From contig NZ_JAFFJX010000009.1 in NCBI RefSeq assembly GCF_016924755.1, positions 202,727-266,726 of the forward strand: a stretch of DNA of 64,000 bases. Reading direction: 5' to 3'. A model generated the notes under the pieces. It was not told the DNA's origin. It was given only the letters and a program-made list of their open reading frames with translations, and ran no database searches. Shown here piece by piece: positions 8,299-18,503 of this stretch; positions within the stretch are counted from its first letter, which is position 1, and every line of letters starts with the position of its first letter. The translations under genes were made by a program, and so were the position numbers. The stretch comes from Longitalea arenae. Its GTDB lineage: Bacteria; Bacteroidota; Bacteroidia; Chitinophagales; Chitinophagaceae.

Positions 8299-11200
8299 CT
8301 ACTTAACAACAGTAATAAACCCCGCCTTCACCGCCTTATTGCTTCCGGGAAACTGCATGCCCTTCCACTCCGTGCCATTTATATACCTTGCTTCTATCTG
8401 CCAGCCATAGGTGTCCTGCTGCACAGGTTGGCCATTATAACGTCCGTCCCAGGGTTCGTTGGGCGATCCATTGCCATCGAGCCGGGTAGTTTCAAACACT
8501 TTTTGTCCCCAGGTATTGAAAATGCGTAAGCGGTATTGCGATAAACCTTTACCCATGGGCAGGAACTGCCGTAATGCGTGGTTGCTGCAGCCCGGACAAA
8601 TGGCGTTGGGTATGTATAAATAGCCAGGTACATGCAGAATACGAACGTTCACCGTATCGTACCCGCTGCAGCCGGTGCCGAAATCGTGTACATATAACTG
8701 TACTTTATATGCGCCGGTATCGCCATATTGATAGGATATTTTCTGCCCCGATAATTGCTGCCGCGTTTTATCGCCCATATCCCAGGTATACACTTTATTG
8801 GCATTGGTGGCCACTGTATCCCAGAAGCTGAATGTATAATCGGGTTGATGCAATACATTGGCCGGTGACAATGCAATGGCAGGCCCTGGCAACGGCTGGA
8901 TGCTGACTGAGCCGGCCGCAGTAGTATCGCCACAACCAGCGGCATTTTCGGGCAGTACCCGGATCTGGTACACCGTTGGGACCGTAGCGGCTACCGGCGC
9001 CTGGAAGCGGTAACTGAAAGGATTGTTCATGCCCTGCAGATCGTTATTGACAAACCATTTCAGCTGCACTGCATCGGTTCCTGTATAACTCAGGTGGGCC
9101 TTGAATGAGAAAGTTGTATCATGGTTACAGGTGCTGTTGCTGGCCGGGGTACCCAGCACCAGCGGTGTATTGAACACTTCAAAAGAATAGATGGTGCTGT
9201 CGGCACACTCCTCGGTTGTATGCACTACCAGTTTTACCCAGTACTTTCCTGGTTTCCTATATACATGAGCGGCGGAAGTACCGGAGGCCTGGAAGGTATA
9301 AGGCGCCTGCGCACTGTCGTAAAATGTCCAGGCTGTTTTAATAGCATGGGCAGCGCCTGTGGCGCTCGTTTGCAATGTGTAGGGGATGCAGGCTTTACCG
9401 GCCCGTATGCTTATCTGTGGTTTTATTTTGTCTGTGATAACCACCTGCTGCGAGGCGGTATCTGTACAGACCATACCGGCGTTGTTTGTCTTTTTAGCTA
9501 CCTGTTGAATGGTATAGTTGCTTGCCGAAGCGTAGACATGTGAGCCATTGGCAGTGGATGAGGTCTGACCATCGCCCCAGAGCCATTCATAAGCTGTGGC
9601 TTCCTGCCCAGTATTCACGGTAACCACATTGTTACCCGTGCACACAAGCGGATTGGTGAGGTAGAAACCTGCCATGGGTGGCGCATGAACGGTAACCTTG
9701 CGATAGATAACAGTATCAGAACACTCATTTTGCAGTCTGATGCTTACGGTAAATATTCCCTTGCGCCGGTACGTATAACTTACAACGTTCTGTGCGTTGG
9801 GGGTGGTAATTTTTGCGGAATTATCACCGAAGTCCCAGGTAAGCGTTGATGCGCCAATACTGCTATTGTTGAATGTAACAACATGTGGGGCGCATCCTTC
9901 CAACTGGTTGCCATTGATAGTGACGTGTGCCGCTATGGAGTTAGGGAGCACCAGCATACTGATGCGCTGTGTATCGCGCCTGCATTGGTTTTCGGCAATC
10001 AACCGGATCTCATAGGTGCTAATCGTGCCTGTATGATATACATGCACAAATGAGTTGTTGGTGCTCGTGGTATCTTTAAATCCATCGCCAAAATCCCAGT
10101 AGTAGGCAAAATTATTTCCCGCCGATCTGTTGGTAATAGTAACATCGAAAGGCGAGCAGCCTTTGGTGGTATCAACAGTGAACCTTGCTTTGGCATTGGC
10201 ATACACCAATACGCTATCGCGGTGGTAAGAAGTATCACAGCCGTTGAACGCCTTCAGCGTGATGTAATAGGTGGTATCCCTGAAATCAGGACTGGGATTA
10301 TAGGTAACGGCTGCAGGTGAAACCTGGTTACCGGTAATGCCATTGCCAAAGTTCCAGAAGAACTGAATGCCGTTCAACTGACTGGAGGTATTGATAAAAT
10401 TGACTGTCACCGGCCCGCAGGCTTTTGACTGGTCTTTGGTAAAACCGGCTGTTACTCCGGCAACAGTATGAAATGTCAATTCCATGCTGTCGGGCTTACA
10501 GCCATGTACACTTGTTGCAACCAGTTTAATGACCACCGTTTCTCCCGCTGCGGTTATGGGATAGCCGGGGAAGGCGCTATTGGCGCCTGAGCTGATGAGG
10601 GTACCGTTGGCATACCAGTTATATAACCCATTGCCTTGCGGAAAAGCCATTGTTTGTATTACAGCATCCAGGTTCACCGGTGCACATTGGGTGGTACCGG
10701 TAGCGGTGAACTGTGCTTTGGCATCGGGGTTTACGATCACCTGCACACTGCTGGTGTCGGCACAACCATTGGCGAGTGCGCCCGCGAGGTAATAAGTGGT
10801 GGAAGCACCGGGATTGACCTCTACCGTATCAGGCGCTATATACCCTAGTGAGGTGGCTGGCCACCAGGTATAAGTGTCAGCCCCACCAGCTGCCAGGCGG
10901 GTACTGTTGCCAATACAAATAGTTGAAGCGGCAGTGGTGAGGGTAATTAGCGGCCGGCGTTTTATGGTGATATAAACTGAGTCTTCTGTAGCGCAGCTGG
11001 CGCCAATGGAAGCAGTTAACTTATAACCATAGGTGGTATCGTTGCCCGTACCGGTATAATCCAGCTGCAACACGGGGTTGGCAATAGCCGGATCGCTGAG
11101 GCCCGTTGCAGGCGACCACCGGTAAATAACGCCATTTACGCCAGGTGCACCAAGGGTAATAGCTGCCCGGCCGCAAATGGCGGTATCACGCCCTGCATCG

Positions 11201-13392
11201 GCAACCGGCTTCGGCGTTACGGTAACGGCTGTGTTTAACAATACGCTGGTATTGCAGGCGCTGTCAATCACTTTCAGCTGAATTGCATGAAGGCCGGTAT
11301 GGGTATATTGGATCGTACCAGGGTGCTGCAGATCTGAATGGGCAGGTGTACCGTCGGTGAAGGTCCACTGATAACCAAGCGGTCCCTGTGAATAACAGGT
11401 GCTTGCGGTTGCAGAAGGAACAAGGCCGTTTGTTATGCAGATAGCACCAATGGGATCAATGGCTGCCTGCGGTAACCCGCTTACATAAAAGGTATCCTGT
11501 TTAAATGATTCCTGGCAGGCAGATCTTGCCGCCACAGCGCTTACTGTAAGCCGGATAATATACCTGCCTGGTACATTGAACCGGATCTCAGGGGAAGGGG
11601 TGGCTTCTGTTGCCCCCTGTAAGAACTGCCAGGCAGGCGACTGGTTCGATCCGCAATGCAATGGATCATCATAAGTTACTTCCCATTTATACTCATCGCC
11701 CTGGCAGCCGTTCACAGGAGAGGTATTCGTGAACAGGGCGCTGCCCGGACCGCAACTGCTTTTGCGGCTCATCGCGAATTGAGCATTGGGCGGATTGCGC
11801 ACACAGATCAGTTTTACTGTACTGTCGAGCCCGCATTTATCATTGAAAACATAGAGCTTGACCGTGTATGTACCGGTGGTATTAAAATTAATATCAATCG
11901 AATTGGAACCGGCGGTCCATAAAAAACCATTCAGGGAGCTGCCGTTCAAGGCGCCCAGGTTGCCGGAAGTGATCGTATAGCCGGTAGCAGGGGAGATGGT
12001 CCAAACCTGCTTGCCCGAATTGGTGCAGGTAGAACTGGAACCACCCGTGGGGGTGATCACTGATCCATAGGCGGAAGTGCTGATGATGGAAACATTTGTG
12101 TTGGTACAAACCGTTTCGGAAGGAGATCCGCCGATGCTTGCACGTGGTTTTCCCGATACATAGATCGGTACAACTGATGGACTTGTGGTACCGCATGGAT
12201 TCTCGATGGTCAGGTAAGCACCAAATGCATTATTGAAAGTGTTGTTACCGCTGCTGCTGGAAAAGGAACAGGAGCCCTGGGCAAAGAAATGCGCTGCAAT
12301 AGCAGGAGGTGGATGCACAAAGACCTGCGGATCTGACCCATCATTGATCAGGAAGGTGTATTGCGTTCCGGGTGGATTGGCCGAAATATTATTGATCGCA
12401 AAACGCAGGGAGTCGGAAGCACAGATATCTGTATTGCCAAGACTCGACAGGCCACCTGCAGGTGTAGAGCCGAGGAAGACAATGTATTTCTTTATGCCTA
12501 TACAGCCATGTGCACCTGATACCCGTACGGTCATGCTGCTGCTGCCTAAAGGGAAAGAATGTCGTATGATAGTGCCCGCCGGCCAACTGCTGAAAGAGGT
12601 ATCGGGCGTACCATCGCCCCATGAAATGGCATAGCTGGTATTGATAGGAGTAGTGCCTGACTGGTTAATGAAGCTAAAGGTGTAGGATGCAATATTGGAG
12701 CAGCGCCTGAAAGTAGCCACGCCGTTAAAACTGCCAAAACTAACAGCGGCATCTGCATTTCCTATGGATGCGTCGGGTACATTTTTGATGGTAACCTGCT
12801 GGGTGGTTGAATCTTTGCAACCAAACTGGTTGGTAACAACCTGCTTTACGGTATAGGTGCTGGTACCGGGCATGCCTACAGCCTGCAGGAATTGATGGGC
12901 AGGATTGGGTAAAGTGCTGGTAGCGCCGTCGCCAAAAGTCCAGAAGTAAGATAAACCGCTACCGGTAGCATGATCGCTGAATTGGATATCGATATTACCA
13001 CATACATTATTGGGCGAGAAACTAAAACCGGCGGCCGGCTTTTCGTTCGAAACATGTATCACTATGAACATGGAGTCGGCCATAAAGCCGGCTCTGATAA
13101 GTTGTTTGGTTGTATAGTAACCAGCCGCAGGATAGTTCACCGTAACGGGACCAATGCCGGCAGCGGTTGACATATTGCCGCCGGTAAATGCCCAGGTGAT
13201 CAGCAGGGAGCCTTGCGCAGCACTCAGGTATCGCACGGAATTGCCTTCACATACCCGTACTGTGTCGCCATGATTTACAATTTTACCATTGGCCCTGATG
13301 CCGGCTGTCACCTGGGTGAATGCCGTGGAGGCATGAAAGAGCGATAATAACAGCAATACAAAAAAGGCAGACAGCTTACAGGCCTGGTGCAT
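8299..13392 (-). CDS. Giant PKD-repeat surface protein with type-B T9SS C-terminal domain
   Basis: A 1697-residue secreted protein. A signal peptide of about 27 residues is followed by many PKD-like modules, recognised by WTFGDGATS, WDFGDGFKD, WDFGDNSAK, WLWGDGQTS and WDMGDKTRQ. The last ~95 residues (from about YLYIPNAICPGC, through RIFNTWGQKVFETTR to the WDGRYNGQPV and TYGWQIEARY motifs) are the gliding-motility-associated type-B sorting domain (CHU_C/TIGR04131-like). Such proteins go through the type IX system and are held at the cell surface; large members serve as adhesins for gliding or attachment. The sprF-like gene follows 51 bp downstream. No catalytic domain was recognised among the PKD modules. 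Cysteine pairs are frequent, suggesting disulfides. Confidence 0.92.
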   Translation of the reverse strand: MHQACKLSAFFVLLLLSLFHASTAFTQVTAGIRANGKIVNHGDTVRVCEGNSVRYLSAAQGSLLITWAFTGGNMSTAAGIGPVTVNYPAAGYYTTKQLIRAGFMADSMFIVIHVSNEKPAAGFSFSPNNVCGNIDIQFSDHATGSGLSYFWTFGDGATSTLPNPAHQFLQAVGMPGTSTYTVKQVVTNQFGCKDSTTQQVTIKNVPDASIGNADAAVSFGSFNGVATFRRCSNIASYTFSFINQSGTTPINTSYAISWGDGTPDTSFSSWPAGTIIRHSFPLGSSSMTVRVSGAHGCIGIKKYIVFLGSTPAGGLSSLGNTDICASDSLRFAINNISANPPGTQYTFLINDGSDPQVFVHPPPAIAAHFFAQGSCSFSSSSGNNTFNNAFGAYLTIENPCGTTSPSVVPIYVSGKPRASIGGSPSETVCTNTNVSIISTSAYGSVITPTGGSSSTCTNSGKQVWTISPATGYTITSGNLGALNGSSLNGFLWTAGSNSIDINFNTTGTYTVKLYVFNDKCGLDSTVKLICVRNPPNAQFAMSRKSSCGPGSALFTNTSPVNGCQGDEYKWEVTYDDPLHCGSNQSPAWQFLQGATEATPSPEIRFNVPGRYIIRLTVSAVAARSACQESFKQDTFYVSGLPQAAIDPIGAICITNGLVPSATASTCYSQGPLGYQWTFTDGTPAHSDLQHPGTIQYTHTGLHAIQLKVIDSACNTSVLLNTAVTVTPKPVADAGRDTAICGRAAITLGAPGVNGVIYRWSPATGLSDPAIANPVLQLDYTGTGNDTTYGYKLTASIGASCATEDSVYITIKRRPLITLTTAASTICIGNSTRLAAGGADTYTWWPATSLGYIAPDTVEVNPGASTTYYLAGALANGCADTSSVQVIVNPDAKAQFTATGTTQCAPVNLDAVIQTMAFPQGNGLYNWYANGTLISSGANSAFPGYPITAAGETVVIKLVATSVHGCKPDSMELTFHTVAGVTAGFTKDQSKACGPVTVNFINTSSQLNGIQFFWNFGNGITGNQVSPAAVTYNPSPDFRDTTYYITLKAFNGCDTSYHRDSVLVYANAKARFTVDTTKGCSPFDVTITNRSAGNNFAYYWDFGDGFKDTTSTNNSFVHVYHTGTISTYEIRLIAENQCRRDTQRISMLVLPNSIAAHVTINGNQLEGCAPHVVTFNNSSIGASTLTWDFGDNSAKITTPNAQNVVSYTYRRKGIFTVSIRLQNECSDTVIYRKVTVHAPPMAGFYLTNPLVCTGNNVVTVNTGQEATAYEWLWGDGQTSSTANGSHVYASASNYTIQQVAKKTNNAGMVCTDTASQQVVITDKIKPQISIRAGKACIPYTLQTSATGAAHAIKTAWTFYDSAQAPYTFQASGTSAAHVYRKPGKYWVKLVVHTTEECADSTIYSFEVFNTPLVLGTPASNSTCNHDTTFSFKAHLSYTGTDAVQLKWFVNNDLQGMNNPFSYRFQAPVAATVPTVYQIRVLPENAAGCGDTTAAGSVSIQPLPGPAIALSPANVLHQPDYTFSFWDTVATNANKVYTWDMGDKTRQQLSGQKISYQYGDTGAYKVQLYVHDFGTGCSGYDTVNVRILHVPGYLYIPNAICPGCSNHALRQFLPMGKGLSQYRLRIFNTWGQKVFETTRLDGNGSPNEPWDGRYNGQPVQQDTYGWQIEARYINGTEWKGMQFPGSNKAVKAGFITVVK

Positions 13393-13850
13393 ACATTCTG
13401 GTTAGGGGTTACAGGATCGGGAACGGCTTACGGTGCTTCATAAAGGATATAGCGGACCTGTACGATCCTGACATTGCCCGCTGCAATCAGCTATGGGAAC
13501 CATCTTTGGACCGGGAAATAAATGCCTGCGAAAAGCCGTGCTTTCCTTTGACGCTTTTTGCGTATTCAGCGAAAGAGGGCTGCCTATCGGTTTCTTAATT
13601 CTTGTGGAGAAGAGGTAGTTAAAGAGGGCGCTAAGATAGGGAAAGTTGATGAGTTGGCAAGTTGATGACAGACTGGTTAAAGTGACCCATAAAGTTGATT
13701 CGGTTGGTAAAGCGTTGGAACCAGCACCAGGTAAGTATAATGACCAGTATGAAATGACGAAACGTTAATGAAATCTTAAACAGAAAGGCACCTAAAAACA
13801 GCTGCAACGGGCATTAAAAGCCAAATGTCTTATGCCTTCAAATTAAACTC
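13393..13850. other. Divergent intergenic region, no gene seen
   Basis: 458 bases between the giant PKD gene (minus) and the first LVIVD lipoprotein gene (plus). Both promoters should lie here but no clear TAnnTTTG box was found on either strand. A short repeated AGTTGATGA occurs around 13644-13668. No credible ORF. Confidence 0.4.
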
Positions 13851-14384
13851 ATGAGACGACCATTACTAATTGCTTCGGGCATAGGGCTATGCCTTTGCCT
13901 GTACGGTTGCACGCCCAATGATCTGCCTGACTCACCTGCGGATACCGCCTATGTGCCAGTGTATATGTCTGCTGCCGAAAAGAATAATATTTCGCTATCT
14001 ACCGCACGAATAACCGAAAGATCCGGTAAGATATATGCTTATGGAAATTATATTTTTCAGAACGACCAGAACAAAGGCATTCATATCATTGATAATGCTG
14101 ACCGGCTGCATCCCCGGAAGATCGGTTTCCTGAACATTCCCTACAATACTGAATTCGCGGTAAAAGGCCATTATATCTATGCCAACAATGTAAACGACCT
14201 GGTAGTGATCGATATCCGGGACATGAACAATCCTTCTGTAGTGAAAAGACTGGAGGATGCTTTCCCTTATGTGAATCAGCAGTATCCCCTGGAAGCAGGT
14301 TATTTTGAATGTCCTGATCCTGCAAAAGGCATCGTGGTCGCCTGGGAAGTACAAACCGGTAAAACCTTTAACTGCAGACGTTAA
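13851..14384 (+). CDS. Short LVIVD-repeat lipoprotein
   Basis: A 177-residue predicted lipoprotein: the signal peptide ends in a lipobox with the cysteine at residue 20 (LYGC). The body contains LVIVD-like beta-propeller blades: KIYAYGNYIFQNDQNKGIHIID, then HYIYANNVNDLVVIDIRDMN with an NPSVVKRL follow-up. Only about two to three blades are present, too few for a closed propeller, so it may oligomerise or work with the next gene product, which is a related lipoprotein 11 bp downstream. LVIVD proteins are surface proteins of unknown function in Bacteroidota. It lacks the long repeat region of typical family members. Confidence 0.75.
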   Translation: MRRPLLIASGIGLCLCLYGCTPNDLPDSPADTAYVPVYMSAAEKNNISLSTARITERSGKIYAYGNYIFQNDQNKGIHIIDNADRLHPRKIGFLNIPYNTEFAVKGHYIYANNVNDLVVIDIRDMNNPSVVKRLEDAFPYVNQQYPLEAGYFECPDPAKGIVVAWEVQTGKTFNCRR

Positions 14385-14395
14385 AAAATTTCGGT

Positions 14396-15136
14396 ATGAA
14401 GCAATTGTTATCTTTTGTACTGCTATCAGTAGTGCTGCTGGCAGTTGTTCAATGCAATAAAGCTACGAGTTCAGGAAAGTTCACTGGCAGCGGAGGCTCC
14501 ACAGCCAGGTTTGCCATCAGTGGCGATCATCTGTATACAGTTGATAAATCAAATCTGAAAGTGTTCAGTATAGCGGATGCTGCTGATCCGGTGTTGAAAA
14601 ACACAGTACCGGTAGGTTTTGAAATAGAGACCATTTATCCCTTTAAAGACAAGCTATTCATTGGTTCAACCAGCGTAGTGCATATATTCTCAGTAGATGA
14701 TCCTGAAAACCCACAGAAATTGAGCACCGCTATATCTCCGGAGGTGATCCGCCGCTGCGATCCTGTTGTTGCCAAAGATACCGTTGCCTATGCGACCCTG
14801 CGCACCAATGGTGTTTGCGGCGGTGCGCAAAGTATTCTGGCCGCTTATGATATTAAGGATCTTACCAAGCCTGTTCAGAAGGCAAGTTACCCGGTATCTG
14901 AACCTTACGGCCTTGGTTATGCCGATACTGCATTATATGTGTGCAACCGGGATGGTTTGTATGTATTTAATATCAGCAGCGCTTTCAGTCCGCAGTTGAC
15001 TAAAAAGATCAGTGATGGCTGGTACCTCGATGTTATACCATACTATAATACCCTTATCTGCCAGGTGCAGGATGGGATGAATTTGTTTGATATCTCCAAC
15101 CGTATGGAGCCTGGCCTCATTACAAAAATCAAATAA
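14396..15136 (+). CDS. LVIVD-repeat lipoprotein
   Basis: A 246-residue predicted lipoprotein with lipobox AVVQC (cysteine 20). Repeated blades of the form DHLYTVDKSNLKVFSIADAADP, KLFIGSTSVVHIFSVDDPENP and TALYVCNRDGLYVFNISSAFSP show an LVIVD-type propeller with about five units. It is probably displayed on the outer membrane. It lies between a shorter LVIVD lipoprotein and a predicted barrel protein whose start codon overlaps this stop by one base, so the three are likely one operon. Function unknown; a binding or structural role is inferred from the fold only. Confidence 0.82.
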   Translation: MKQLLSFVLLSVVLLAVVQCNKATSSGKFTGSGGSTARFAISGDHLYTVDKSNLKVFSIADAADPVLKNTVPVGFEIETIYPFKDKLFIGSTSVVHIFSVDDPENPQKLSTAISPEVIRRCDPVVAKDTVAYATLRTNGVCGGAQSILAAYDIKDLTKPVQKASYPVSEPYGLGYADTALYVCNRDGLYVFNISSAFSPQLTKKISDGWYLDVIPYYNTLICQVQDGMNLFDISNRMEPGLITKIK

Positions 15137-15834
15137 TGGTCCGTTTTTATTTGCAGTGCCTCTTGCTGCTGCTGGTAGCAGGAAGGGGCAGCGCTCAACC
15201 GATGAGCTACCGGGGCCTGAGCGCCGATACGGGTACCATTTACCTGCGGCACAATCCGCTGGGGTGGGCTGATCTGTTAGACAACAATGTTAATTTGGGC
15301 GCAGAATACCGGTTGAACAAAAACTGGTCGGCTACCATGGATGCCGGCTTTATTTTCTATTCACAATATTTTTCAAAAACCAGGCAGGCCACCGGTTGGC
15401 TGTTTCGACCAGGCATAAGACTATACCCTGGTAAATACAAAAGCTTTTTTATCGACCTGCAATTGCACTACAAAGAGGTGACCTATCATGTCAAAGACTG
15501 GATCGAGCGGGATGTAGTGCAGGGTGTGGCTTCCTATGAAGAGCTGACCAGGTTCCGCTATAAAAAAACGGTAACGGGCGCACATCTGATGATTGGCGGA
15601 AGGAAATATCTAACCAGTAACCGCCGCTTTTTAACGGAATTATATTTTGGGCTGGGTTTACATTTTAAAGAGGAGGGGCCATACCACCAGCCTGCCAATA
15701 GCCGGTATGACCGCGCCATGCGTATGATGCCGCAAAGCATCAATTTAAATGAGGTGAATGCGAACAATGCGCCGCGCAAATGGATATTGCTGGCCGTACC
15801 CTGGGGGCTGCGGATCATTTACCGCTTGCGCTGA
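15136..15834 (+). CDS. Predicted secreted outer-membrane barrel protein (DUF3575-like)
   Basis: A 232-residue protein with a signal peptide (about residues 1-20, ending GSAQ). The motif IYLRHNPLGWADLLDNNVNLG followed by EYRLNKNWSATMDAGF resembles DUF3575-type outer-membrane proteins, with alternating aromatic beta-strands and a basic C-terminal strand (WGLRIIYRLR). The start overlaps the preceding stop (TAATG), so translation is probably coupled. With the two LVIVD lipoproteins it may form an envelope complex, which is inference from gene order. It ends 4 bp from the convergent permease gene. Confidence 0.7.
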   Translation: MVRFYLQCLLLLLVAGRGSAQPMSYRGLSADTGTIYLRHNPLGWADLLDNNVNLGAEYRLNKNWSATMDAGFIFYSQYFSKTRQATGWLFRPGIRLYPGKYKSFFIDLQLHYKEVTYHVKDWIERDVVQGVASYEELTRFRYKKTVTGAHLMIGGRKYLTSNRRFLTELYFGLGLHFKEEGPYHQPANSRYDRAMRMMPQSINLNEVNANNAPRKWILLAVPWGLRIIYRLR

Positions 15835-15838
15835 ACGC

Positions 15839-18397
15839 TTATACTTCTTTTCGCAAGACTTCCAGGGGTGGTTTGTTCAGGATGCTGCGGCTGTTCAGCA
15901 GGCCAATGATCACCGTTAACAAGGCAATGGCGGCAAACAGCACAAAAATCGGAAGCACATGCGGCGTAAAGGGCGCTTTGAAACTATATGTTGCCAATGC
16001 CCAGCTGGCTGCCATTGATAATGATATTCCGGTAGCAGCAGCCAGGGCGCCCAAGAAGAAATATTCGAGCGCTGTGATAAACAATATCTGTTTGCGGCTG
16101 GCGCCCAGTGTTCGTAAGAGAATGCTTTCCTGAATGCGTTGAAATTTACTGATCAGCACCGAAGCAATGAGCACGATCAAACCGGTAATAATGCTGAAGC
16201 CTGCCATAAAACGGATCACAAAACCGATCTTATCCAGCACTTCATCCAGAACGGTGAGTATCAGGTTCAGGTCAATGACCGAAACGTTCGGATATTTTTT
16301 TACAATGGCCTGCTGAAAGCGGGCTGATACTTCCGGTGACGGCACCCGCGTCACCAGCACATGGAACTGAGGTGCTTCTTCAAGCACACCCGTAGGGAAC
16401 ACGACCCTGAAATTGGTTTGCACCCGTTGCCAGTCAACCTGCCGGAGGCTACCCACGACGGTAGGGATCAGGGTGCCCTGCACGTTGAATATGATATGAT
16501 CGCCAACGTTCACATGGATGCGTTTGGCATACCTGTCTTCCATGGAAATATAGATCACATCGTCTTCCCCGGTCACCGGGCCGTATAATTTACCGGCGGT
16601 AAGTTTTTCAGAGCTGGTAAGGGTATCGCGGTAGGTTACGCGGAATTCCCACTCATATGCTTCCGTACGATAGCCTGAGCCGGAATCTTCTTTTACCTGC
16701 GCGGCAGTCTGGTGATTGATCTCTTCTACCCGCATGGTAACAATGGGAACCTGCTGCATAACGGGCAGTTTATATTGTTTGGCCAGGGTGGCCACACTGT
16801 CTTTCTGGTTGTTCTGAATATCGAATAAAACCATGTTCGGCTGGTTGCCGCTGCCCGATAAGGTTACCCGGCTGATCAAAATATCCTGGATAAAGTACAA
16901 GGTGCCAATAAATGCAGCGCCCAAACCGATGGTCACAATGAGAATAAGGGTTTGATTGTTGGGGCGGTATAAATTGGCAAAACCCTGCCGCCAGAGATAA
17001 TTCCAGGAAGCGGGGAAGAAGCGGCGCACGAGCCAGCGCAGGGTCAGCGCAACAAGCGATAACAAGAGGAAGGCAACGAGAATGCTGCCGGTAAATATGA
17101 TCGCCTGCCGCCAGTTGTGGATCTGCCACCAGGTAAAGCCGGCAACAAAAAAGAGGATAGCCGCGTACACCAGCCATTTGAGCGGATCCCGGAACCTAAT
17201 ATTTTCAACCGACAGGCGCAACGTATACAAGGGAGAAATATTCCGCACATTTACCAGTGGCAACAGCGCAAACAATAAAGAGATCACTACGCCTGAGATG
17301 ATACCCTGGCCTATAGCCTTCCAGCTGATGGTGGTAGTTACCTGCACCGGCAGGAAATCTTTCAATACGGCCGGTAGCTGTTGCTGAATGGCGATACCCA
17401 ACAAGGCTCCCAGCAGAGAACCGATGAGCCCGATAGTAACGATCTGTATTAAATAGATCAGGAATGCCTGTGATGAGTTCACGCCCAGGCATCGAAGGAT
17501 AGCAATGGACGCGATCTTTTCGCGCATATAAATGTGAATGGCGCTTGCGACGCCAATACAGCCCAGTAACAAAGCGATAAAGCTAATAAGCGTCAAAAAC
17601 TGGTTAAAGTCTTCAAACGCGCGGCCGGTATTTCTTTTTCTTTCTTCAACGGTGTCGTAGTCGAGCCCCTCTTTCTCTAAACGGGGTTCAATATCCGAAA
17701 TAACCGATGCAATGGCATCGGGATTGGCATATTTGTAATAGTAGGTGGTTGCAATACGGCTGCCTTTTTGAATAAGTCCGGTAGAGTCGAGGTATTTCAG
17801 CGGAATATAAACAGGGGGCGCTACGGTGGTGGAAAGGCCGGTTCGGCCCGGTGCTTTGGTGATAACGCCGGCAATGGCAAAGCTGACATCGCCAATTTGA
17901 ATAGAATCGCCCACCTGCGCATTGTACTGCAGCATTAAGGTTTTATCAACAAGGGCCTGCCGCGCTTTGCGGAATGACCGGGCAGCGCGCACCGGCGTGG
18001 TTTCTATAGAACCATAATAAGGGTAATCGCCTTCAAGCGCCCGCACCTGCACCAGCCTGGTGCCATCGTTTTTGGTAAAATAGATCATGGAGGCGAAGGT
18101 GCGTTCAACGGAACGCTGATCGCCGAGGGAGTCGAGCAGGGGCCTAATGCGGGAACTTACTCTTTTGTTGCTTTCAACGACCAGGTCGGCGCCCACGAGG
18201 GTCTTTGCCTGTGAGTCGATGTCGCTGCGCACATTATCGCCCAGGGAAAAAATAGCTACGAGGGCGGCAATGCCGAGAACGATGGATGAAATAAATAAGA
18301 ACAGGCGGGAGCGGTTACGCCGGCTGTCGCGCCAGGCCATTTTCAATAACCAGCCAAAACGAAGTCTTCTTTTGTATTTGAATCTCATTAAATCCAT
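15839..18397 (-). CDS. FtsX/MacB-type ABC transporter permease (YbbP-like)
   Basis: An approximately 852-residue membrane protein with two FtsX domains. The N-terminal segment WRDSRRNRSRLFLFISSIVLG is followed by a periplasmic domain, a TM block with YMREKIASIAILRCLGVNSS, a middle TM pair, a second periplasmic domain and a final FtsX block with RIQESILLRTLGASRKQILF. Ten or so TM segments fit the YbbP family. The reading frame is open up to 18496, but the first 33 codons lie in an AT-rich stretch with short repeats and look non-coding; 18397 or 18388 (MRFKYKRRLRFG) is the likely start. It pairs with the ATPase 106 bp upstream on the same strand. The transported substrate is unknown. Confidence 0.87.
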   Translation of the reverse strand: MDLMRFKYKRRLRFGWLLKMAWRDSRRNRSRLFLFISSIVLGIAALVAIFSLGDNVRSDIDSQAKTLVGADLVVESNKRVSSRIRPLLDSLGDQRSVERTFASMIYFTKNDGTRLVQVRALEGDYPYYGSIETTPVRAARSFRKARQALVDKTLMLQYNAQVGDSIQIGDVSFAIAGVITKAPGRTGLSTTVAPPVYIPLKYLDSTGLIQKGSRIATTYYYKYANPDAIASVISDIEPRLEKEGLDYDTVEERKRNTGRAFEDFNQFLTLISFIALLLGCIGVASAIHIYMREKIASIAILRCLGVNSSQAFLIYLIQIVTIGLIGSLLGALLGIAIQQQLPAVLKDFLPVQVTTTISWKAIGQGIISGVVISLLFALLPLVNVRNISPLYTLRLSVENIRFRDPLKWLVYAAILFFVAGFTWWQIHNWRQAIIFTGSILVAFLLLSLVALTLRWLVRRFFPASWNYLWRQGFANLYRPNNQTLILIVTIGLGAAFIGTLYFIQDILISRVTLSGSGNQPNMVLFDIQNNQKDSVATLAKQYKLPVMQQVPIVTMRVEEINHQTAAQVKEDSGSGYRTEAYEWEFRVTYRDTLTSSEKLTAGKLYGPVTGEDDVIYISMEDRYAKRIHVNVGDHIIFNVQGTLIPTVVGSLRQVDWQRVQTNFRVVFPTGVLEEAPQFHVLVTRVPSPEVSARFQQAIVKKYPNVSVIDLNLILTVLDEVLDKIGFVIRFMAGFSIITGLIVLIASVLISKFQRIQESILLRTLGASRKQILFITALEYFFLGALAAATGISLSMAASWALATYSFKAPFTPHVLPIFVLFAAIALLTVIIGLLNSRSILNKPPLEVLRKEV

Positions 18398-18403
18398 CCG
18401 GTA

Positions 18404-18503
18404 TGTATTTCTGATTTCTTGATTTTGAGATTTTGAGATTGCAATTATCCGGAAATGTTTTCCAATCGAAATATCCCGAAGTCTCAAAATCAGCAATCGT
18501 CCA
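18404..18503. repeat. Short direct repeats in the ATPase-permease spacer
   Basis: The spacer holds TGATTTTGAGATTTTGAGATT (18420-18440 region) and a related inverted CTCAAAATCA near 18482-18491, giving a small direct/inverted repeat set in an otherwise AT-rich gap. It also explains why the permease frame appears extended upstream of its likely start. Confidence 0.4.
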
